A DNA stretch of 64,000 nucleotides from Bradyrhizobium monzae (GTDB lineage: Bacteria; Pseudomonadota; Alphaproteobacteria; Rhizobiales; Xanthobacteraceae). Each line of letters starts with the position of its first letter. Within the stretch, counting starts at the first letter, position 1. A program made the position numbers and the translations under genes. Below the pieces are notes generated by a model. That model did not search any database. It saw only the letters and a program-made list of their open reading frames with translations, and had not been told where the DNA came from. Of the stretch, positions 59,100-64,000 are shown one piece after another. The stretch spans positions 372,001-436,000 of the forward strand of contig NZ_JAIRDQ010000004.1 of assembly GCF_021458635.1 (NCBI RefSeq). The letters run 5' to 3'.

Positions 59100-60110
59100 T
59101 CACGGACCGGGGCGATGAGGCTGCTCCCGGCTTCGCCATAGATGGGTGATCTTGTCCATCAGCGATGAGGTTTGAGAGCTCGGCAGGAAAGGATCGGCGT
59201 AGCATTGCGCATTGGCCGAGCGCGCCTTGTTCTTTACGATATCGACGAGACCAACGGGGCCGGCGACGTAAACCGTATCCTCCAGCCCGAGCAGGGGCAG
59301 GTAGTGCGATGGGCGCCCGGGCCTGATCGGCAGGGTAGATCCGACCTCTGTCGTCGCAATGACGTCGCGGACACCGTCGTCGATCAGCCACTGCAACGAG
59401 GGAAGCATATAGAGGTTATCGGCATCCCGGCTGCCGGCGACGACCGCCATCTCGCGGTTGCGCTGGGTTGAGCGCGCCGAGCGGGCCAGCGCCCAGATCG
59501 GGGCCCAGCCTGCTCCGCCGGCGACCAGCACCAGCGGCCCCTGGCCCTGTCGTAGATAGGCTTGTCCGAAGGGGCCTTGCACATGCGCCGCATGGCCGGG
59601 CCTGATGGCCTTGGCGATCTGCCCCGACACGGTGCCGTCAGGCAGGCGCCGGATGTGGAAGACGAGTTCGACTTGCTTGAAGGAACCATCGAGCCTGAAG
59701 GTCGGGCTGAACTCGCGCGCAGGATAGCCGGAAAACTTGACGCGCACATATTGGCCCGGCCGAAACTCGAGCGGCGCTGAGGTCGTCAGCACGACTTCGG
59801 CGATCTCTGGCGAGAGCTCGTTGATCTCGGTAACGACGCACGCGCGCTTGATCGGTAGCGGCAATTCTTCGAATTCGATCTCCGCATCGCCTGCGACCGC
59901 GGCCTGGCAGGCGAGCACAGTGCGGCCATGGCCCGAGCCGCCGTCATCGACCGATCCCGAAACGACCGTCACGCGGCAGCTCTGACATTGTCCCGATCTG
60001 CAGTCGTGTGGAATGAGGATCGAGCCGCCGAGCGCCGCGTCGATCAGGCTTTCGCCGGCGCGGGCTTCGACGAGCTTGCCATTGAGGACGAGCCGACAAT
60101 GCCTCTTCAT
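59100..60110 (-). CDS. 2Fe-2S flavin reductase (phenol-hydroxylase-reductase-like)
   Basis: Electron-transfer protein of 336 residues with three modules: an N-terminal plant-type ferredoxin (CRSGQCQSC plus a fourth cysteine in LACQ), an FAD domain (REFSPTFR in the RxYS position), and an NAD(P)-binding domain (VAGGAGWAPIWAL, VYVAGP). Such reductases pass electrons from NADH to oxygenases or haem proteins. AGAGG precedes MKRHCRLV. It follows the cytochrome b561-type gene on the same strand with a 147-base gap, so the two probably form one redox unit. Confidence 0.92.
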   Translation of the reverse strand: MKRHCRLVLNGKLVEARAGESLIDAALGGSILIPHDCRSGQCQSCRVTVVSGSVDDGGSGHGRTVLACQAAVAGDAEIEFEELPLPIKRACVVTEINELSPEIAEVVLTTSAPLEFRPGQYVRVKFSGYPAREFSPTFRLDGSFKQVELVFHIRRLPDGTVSGQIAKAIRPGHAAHVQGPFGQAYLRQGQGPLVLVAGGAGWAPIWALARSARSTQRNREMAVVAGSRDADNLYMLPSLQWLIDDGVRDVIATTEVGSTLPIRPGRPSHYLPLLGLEDTVYVAGPVGLVDIVKNKARSANAQCYADPFLPSSQTSSLMDKITHLWRSREQPHRPGP

Positions 60111-60257
60111 CGCGAGGCCTCTGGGCGCCGCGAATTTCTGCGAGCAGGCCGCTGCTCGCCGCGCCAGAATGCGATGCGCGGATGAGGGCGAAGGCATGCT
60201 TCGGCGCAGCCGCGCCGTAGTAGCCTCCGGTCGAGCTCGTCGCCGCCCGTGAGATGC

Positions 60258-62000
60258 CTATTTCTGCATGACGACAAGCACCGGGCGGTTATGGCTCGCA
60301 TGCCGCGTCTGTGCATGGTCGAAGACGGCGACCCACATGTAGAGATCGTGGCCTGGCACGAAGGCTTTGTCATATCTGCCATCGCTTTTCATGTTGCGCG
60401 TCAGCTCGAGCGTCCAATGTCCGTTGCTCCATCTTGAAACCCCAGTGACATTGGCCCGCTCTCCGTCGTTGTCGCCGGCAATAATCACGCCGGGCAGGAT
60501 CGTACCAACGGGAATCCTCGCGTCGGCCTCTGGAGTGTAGGGTTCGCTCTCCCGGTCGAACATGTACCAGCGGCCGTTTTCGTCATCGCTACTGCTGGGA
60601 TTGAGATCGAATTTGCCGAGGGCTGCGACCTGCGCCTTCCAGTCCTTGGGAAGCCGCAGAACCGTGACGGGCCCTTTGTCGTCCCTACGGATGAACTTGA
60701 AGTTATACGAATAAAGAGAGCGACCTGGCTTGTTCCAATAGCCGCCCTGGTAGCGGGCATCGTAATTTTGCTCGTCCAAGGTCGGGGCGTAGGGCGGACC
60801 AATATATTGGCTATCGACACGCCCGAGCATGCCCCCGCGCGACGCCTTCCACTGCCACATGTCTATGTAGCTGCCATCCGTCGTGTAGTGGAAGCCCCGG
60901 CCGTTGATCGGGATCGGTTTTCCGGGCAGCGGGTTGGCGCCGAGATCCGTCGCGCCTGCGCCGCCAAGCGACGGATTATCGGAGAAAATGACCGCCAGTT
61001 TATCCTCATAGAAGTCGACGGCGTCTTGCAGACCCGCACGCTCGTCGAGAACGTGCCAGCCATCCTCCTTCTTAATGATCGGAATCCGGCGCAGGGAGCG
61101 CGTGGGATCGTCCCACCGGAAGGCGAAATAGATCTTCTGCCCGTCGTGCAGGGCGCGCACTTCCACCAGCGATTCGCCCGATCCGTCGAGATTGGCACCC
61201 TGCTGCGTGCGGATGAAGACGGGGCGCGCGCGCGACCAGGCGGGATCGCCCATGGCGCCGTCCAGCTTGGGCGCGTCGCTCACCCGCGCGGCGACGAGCG
61301 CATCGCGCGTCGCCCAGTCGAGCCCGGCAACGCCGCACGCGACTGCCACGCCGATTGCAGCGGCGACGAGAAGAGGCCTCGGCCGCACGGCCTTCGTGAT
61401 CGCGAGCGGCGTCGGCCGAAACACGCGGAAAATCTGCAGCCAGCCACCATAGAGATAATGCGCAACGACATGCGCGAAGATATAGACGAGCGCGACGAAG
61501 GCGGCGGTCGAGTGGAGATAAGCCCACCAGCCGCCGTAGCCGAGATACATCATGACGCCCGTCCCCGTGAGGAAGATCACGAGCGCATAGACGAACCAGT
61601 GCAGGATGATGTTGACGGCCCCCCACTTGAGGCGAGTCGGAGCGCGCATCGCGAGGATCCGCGTCTTCTTGAGGGTGTTGCGCTCGACGAGGCCGCTGCG
61701 CGCGAGGTAGGCGACGTAGGCCGACCCACAGAAGAAGACGGCGAGCCCCGCGAGGAAATGCCAGGAAAAGATCTCGCCCTGAGGCAGGACCGGAGCAAGC
61801 CATTTCGAGAAAGGGGCGCGCAGCGCGTCCGCTGCGATGCGTATGCCGGTAACGAGGCTTACGACGAAAGCGAGCGCGGTCGCCCAATGGAGCGTTATCG
61901 TCCCGACATCCGTGCGTGGCGGGCTTTCTCGAGTCTTTGTTTGAGCGAGGCTTTTCTCGGTCAAGGCTTCGGCGTTCGTTCGAGCGGTGACATCGTTCAT
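60258..62000 (-). CDS. Cytochrome b561 domain fused to ethylbenzene-dehydrogenase-like haem domain
   Basis: A 580-residue fusion. Residues about 30-205 form a four- to five-helix cytochrome b561-type membrane domain with conserved histidines (LHWA, WHFLAG, LHWFVY, LHST, AHVVAHY); after another helix near 215-232, residues 240-575 form a soluble domain with the ethylbenzene dehydrogenase/DMSO-reductase gamma-like pattern (APKLDGAMGDPAW, IYFAFRWDDPTRS, VPGHDLYMWVAVFDH). That domain holds a haem b in known enzymes. Its topology points to the periplasm. It could move electrons between quinones and a soluble haem. Confidence 0.85.
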   Translation of the reverse strand: MNDVTARTNAEALTEKSLAQTKTRESPPRTDVGTITLHWATALAFVVSLVTGIRIAADALRAPFSKWLAPVLPQGEIFSWHFLAGLAVFFCGSAYVAYLARSGLVERNTLKKTRILAMRAPTRLKWGAVNIILHWFVYALVIFLTGTGVMMYLGYGGWWAYLHSTAAFVALVYIFAHVVAHYLYGGWLQIFRVFRPTPLAITKAVRPRPLLVAAAIGVAVACGVAGLDWATRDALVAARVSDAPKLDGAMGDPAWSRARPVFIRTQQGANLDGSGESLVEVRALHDGQKIYFAFRWDDPTRSLRRIPIIKKEDGWHVLDERAGLQDAVDFYEDKLAVIFSDNPSLGGAGATDLGANPLPGKPIPINGRGFHYTTDGSYIDMWQWKASRGGMLGRVDSQYIGPPYAPTLDEQNYDARYQGGYWNKPGRSLYSYNFKFIRRDDKGPVTVLRLPKDWKAQVAALGKFDLNPSSSDDENGRWYMFDRESEPYTPEADARIPVGTILPGVIIAGDNDGERANVTGVSRWSNGHWTLELTRNMKSDGRYDKAFVPGHDLYMWVAVFDHAQTRHASHNRPVLVVMQK

Positions 62001-62671
62001 TGCATAAGCTTACCCACGGTAAACCAGCAGAGCTAGCGTCCGCTTTCGCTTCTCCCGGAAAAGCGGACAGCTGCGAACAAGCTACCTAGCGGTCGGCCAA
62101 CGAGCCGTCCCTTGGGCATACGCCAGTCTCGAAGTTGGCCTCTAACCCAGCTGGCTCTGGCGCTGGGCAGCCCTGAGCGCGGGCGTTGCGCGGGTCGCTA
62201 AACCACGTCCATCATATGCTCGGCGGAAACAGTTGGGGGATGTGGCGGCCTTCAGCGCTTCGCTTCTTCCAGGAGCTTGGATTTATATAGCAGTTTCAAT
62301 TATATATGAGTTCGCGGCTTTGTTCTGAATGGTGCGCCGCTGTTCGCCACAGTACGCTAGAACCGAAAAATGCTCCGCTATTGCGTGGGCCTTGCCGCTA
62401 CGCGGCCGACCTTCGCCTGCGCGGTCGCGGCGGAGAGCATCGGGACCCCTCGCGCAACGCTGCATTCTGGCAGGAGCGCAATCGCTTCTGTGAAGGTCTA
62501 AAGATGGCGGGGCTGCCCAGGGAAGTCGTCGCAAGCTCCCTGCCTCGACGGCGATGGCCTGTTATGGCACATTTCATCGACACCGCGGATCAATCGGAAG
62601 GCCAGCGATCGAGAGCTGGTTGATCTCCTCGGTTGCCGTCTTTTGCGTTGATAGAATTCCGGAGCGCGCCA
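62001..62671. other. Gene-free stretch, 671 bases
   Basis: No protein or RNA gene is supported. Its left end holds the inverted repeat upstream of the cytochrome fusion. The middle (62200-62640) has weak open frames without family patterns. The promoter of the gene at 62672 should lie at the right end; no elements stand out. Confidence 0.5.
62038..62068. promoter_or_regulatory. Inverted repeat upstream of the cytochrome fusion gene
   Basis: GTCCGCTTT and AAAGCGGAC face each other across 13 bases, about 40 bases upstream of the fusion gene start on the minus strand. A repressor site is plausible. Confidence 0.45.
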
Positions 62672-63331
62672 ATGGGCCGGAGGAATAAGGTTCTGCTTGC
62701 CGATCGCGTCGCCAGGGCGGCTGAAGCTGCGCTTGACCCCAGGCAGTTTGTGAGCGCCGTCGACATCCTTGTCGGGATTGGGTGGCTTGACCCTGAAGCG
62801 GTGGAGCGTTGGCGCCGCGGGCAAGTCGAATGCCTGGAGGAAGTCGTCCGAATCGACGTGCCGCGAATCTCCGACGCGCTGCGGTCCTTCCTGTCCTGGT
62901 CGGCCGCGCAAGGATTGCTCGCAAGCCGGACCGAGTATGTCGCACGTACGCCGCACCGCCAGACCCTGCGTTTCAGCCACAGCGGAGATCCGGCTGTCGA
63001 GGAGTCATATCGCACCCATCGGGTCTCGCCTTCGCTTTCCGAAAAGAAGCGTGAGCGTCTGTCGGAGAAGACAAGCCGAGCCCCGGAGCTGGTGGCTATC
63101 CGGCCATTGAACGCGGAGTGGACATGCCACCGGTGTGGCGGCACCGGAGGCCTGCTGATGATGGAGAGTCCCGGCCCGGCATGCCTGCGCTGCGTTGGCC
63201 TCGACGATCTCGAATTTCTGCCGGCAAGGGATGCCTTGCTGACGCGCCGGGTGAAGGCGAAAAGTCCCCGATATGCGTCGTCGTGCGCTTCAGCAAGACC
63301 CGCGGCCGCTACGAACGGCAAGGCCTGTTAG
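62672..63331 (+). pseudogene. Zinc-ribbon/DUF2293-like protein, frameshifted near its end
   Basis: A 219-codon frame starting MGRRNKVLL. It has a helical N-terminal half (VSAVDILVGIGWLDPEAVERWRRGQ) and a zinc-ribbon-like segment WTCHRCGGTGG...CLRCVGLDDLEFLPARDALLTRR. In the next frame the bases at about 63277-63333 encode VVVRFSKTRGRYERQGLLV, which is the DUF2293-type motif expected to follow directly. So one base is missing near 63276; the present product ends with a run unrelated to the family. The remaining tail is also absent, where the convergent gene begins. It may be broken or a sequencing error. Confidence 0.75.
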
Positions 63332-63357
63332 TCTGCGCAAGCTTTCGACCGCGATGC

Positions 63358-64000
63358 TTAGCTCGACAACAGCGCCCGTGCGGCTCGGGCAAGACGACGA
63401 CCGGTGGTCTTCTGCCTCAGTGCCTCCGTCCAGTCGAACATGCTTGAATTGACATCGTACTCGCCGCGCTGGGCTTCCGGTATCGCACCGGCCACGATGC
63501 GTGCGATCAGGTGCGGCAATTCCCGATAGAATGTTTCCGTGCGATACGGTGGATGAAGCGAGTAGAGCCCGGCTCCCGAACCGAGAAAGTCGATGCGGGA
63601 AAGTCCCCTGCGCATCATGGCCGCCGAGATGATCTCCTCGGCCGGCATCGTCAGCGGCGACTGGCGAAACAATCTGGCGCGGATCCGGCGCCGGAGATTC
63701 GGACGCACCAGCTCCAGCGCCCCGATCGATGCATCGAACTTGTTTTGATCGAGCACGAAGATACGCGTGCTCACGCTGCAAAAGCGGTAAGCCGGGTAGG
63801 CGGCGGCGAGCCGCTCGGGCGGCCGGACGCCGGTCAAACCCGGGAACCCTCCATGTAGATCGGCGAGTGTGCCGTCAGCGCGGGGCGGACCAGGAAGTGG
63901 TCCGGCGAATAGCGCATCCGGCGTCGCCCTCAGCCAGCCGATCGCCTCCTCCAGCCAGACCTGGCTGCCACCGCCGAACAGCATGTCGCTGTCCATATGG
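63358..64000 (-). CDS. Glycosyltransferase-like protein, 5' part outside window
   Basis: The frame is open to the window's right edge, so the N-terminus is missing. The first visible residues, HMDSDMLFGGG, hold a D-x-D pattern like the metal/nucleotide-sugar site of GT-A glycosyltransferases. Later segments are VRPPERLAAAYPAYRFCSVSTRIFVLDQNKFD and LSRIDFLGSGAGLYSLHPPYRTETFYRELP. No membrane segment is visible. The identification is tentative; the sugar and acceptor cannot be read from this part. Confidence 0.5.
   Translation of the reverse strand, partial: HMDSDMLFGGGSQVWLEEAIGWLRATPDALFAGPLPGPPRADGTLADLHGGFPGLTGVRPPERLAAAYPAYRFCSVSTRIFVLDQNKFDASIGALELVRPNLRRRIRARLFRQSPLTMPAEEIISAAMMRRGLSRIDFLGSGAGLYSLHPPYRTETFYRELPHLIARIVAGAIPEAQRGEYDVNSSMFDWTEALRQKTTGRRLARAARALLSS

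Noticed and set aside
62283..62623. Open frames in the gap before the zinc-ribbon gene
   Set aside because: Composition and lack of motifs suggest noise.

Overview
The window comes from a high-GC alphaproteobacterium, most probably a Bradyrhizobium or close relative. The evidence is a RegS/RegR redox two-component pair, an MmcB-type nuclease, a 930-residue GlnD downstream of a mutS end, an intracellular polyhydroxyalkanoate (PHA) depolymerase with a cysteine nucleophile, many branched-chain amino-acid-type (Liv) binding proteins, and intergenic palindromes starting GTAGGGTGGG, CGTCATTGCGAGCG or CATCCTGAGG. Nearly all of it is ordinary dense chromosome. The assignment rests on reading the translations, not on a database search.

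Layout. 1-850: end of mutS. 930-5900 (minus strand): a duplicated GrlR-like protein, a membrane protein, an OsmC protein and a sulfonate/nitrate/taurine-type ABC importer. 6083-8875: glnD. 8.9-17.9 kb: a LysR regulator facing a small NTF2-like protein, an alkylguanine methyltransferase, a DUF1304 membrane protein, two tandem orphan Liv-type binding proteins, a DUF1330 protein, a class A penicillin-binding protein and a DUF45 metallopeptidase. 18.3-24.1 kb: phaZ, an ABC-2 exporter, regS/regR and mmcB. 24.2-27.7 kb: two convergent GH13 glycosidases. 27.8-37.2 kb: metabolic and regulatory genes including an HxlR regulator, a PHB-type esterase, an MFS exporter, a luciferase-like oxidoreductase, a P450, an SDR and an HWE-type kinase. 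37.4-50.3 kb: c-di-GMP enzymes surrounding a PAS/AAA+/Fis regulator and a complete five-gene Liv-type ABC operon.

Accessory part. A tRNA-Arg(CCG) gene at 50417-50493 has a decayed serine recombinase abutting its 3' end. Between it and a partial copy of the tRNA 3' flank at 55287-55315 lie an aldo/keto reductase with a divergent TetR regulator sharing two palindromic operators, and an azoreductase with a divergent LysR regulator. This looks like a small, immobilised genomic island of self-regulated detoxification cassettes. Beyond it (55.4-62.0 kb) are a GGDEF-EAL sensor divergent from an orphan PstS-like periplasmic protein, and a two-gene redox unit: a ferredoxin-type flavoreductase and a cytochrome b561 domain fused to an ethylbenzene-dehydrogenase-like haem domain. 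The window ends with a frameshifted zinc-ribbon gene and a partial glycosyltransferase-like gene.

Themes. Four c-di-GMP genes lie within about 21 kb (37.4-58.0). Several operons carry strong hairpins between the binding-protein gene and the next transporter gene. The most unusual items are the tandem-repeat array in the regS/ABC-exporter divergent region, the cytochrome b561/haem-domain fusion, the PstS-like/GGDEF-EAL divergent pair and the tRNA-associated island.
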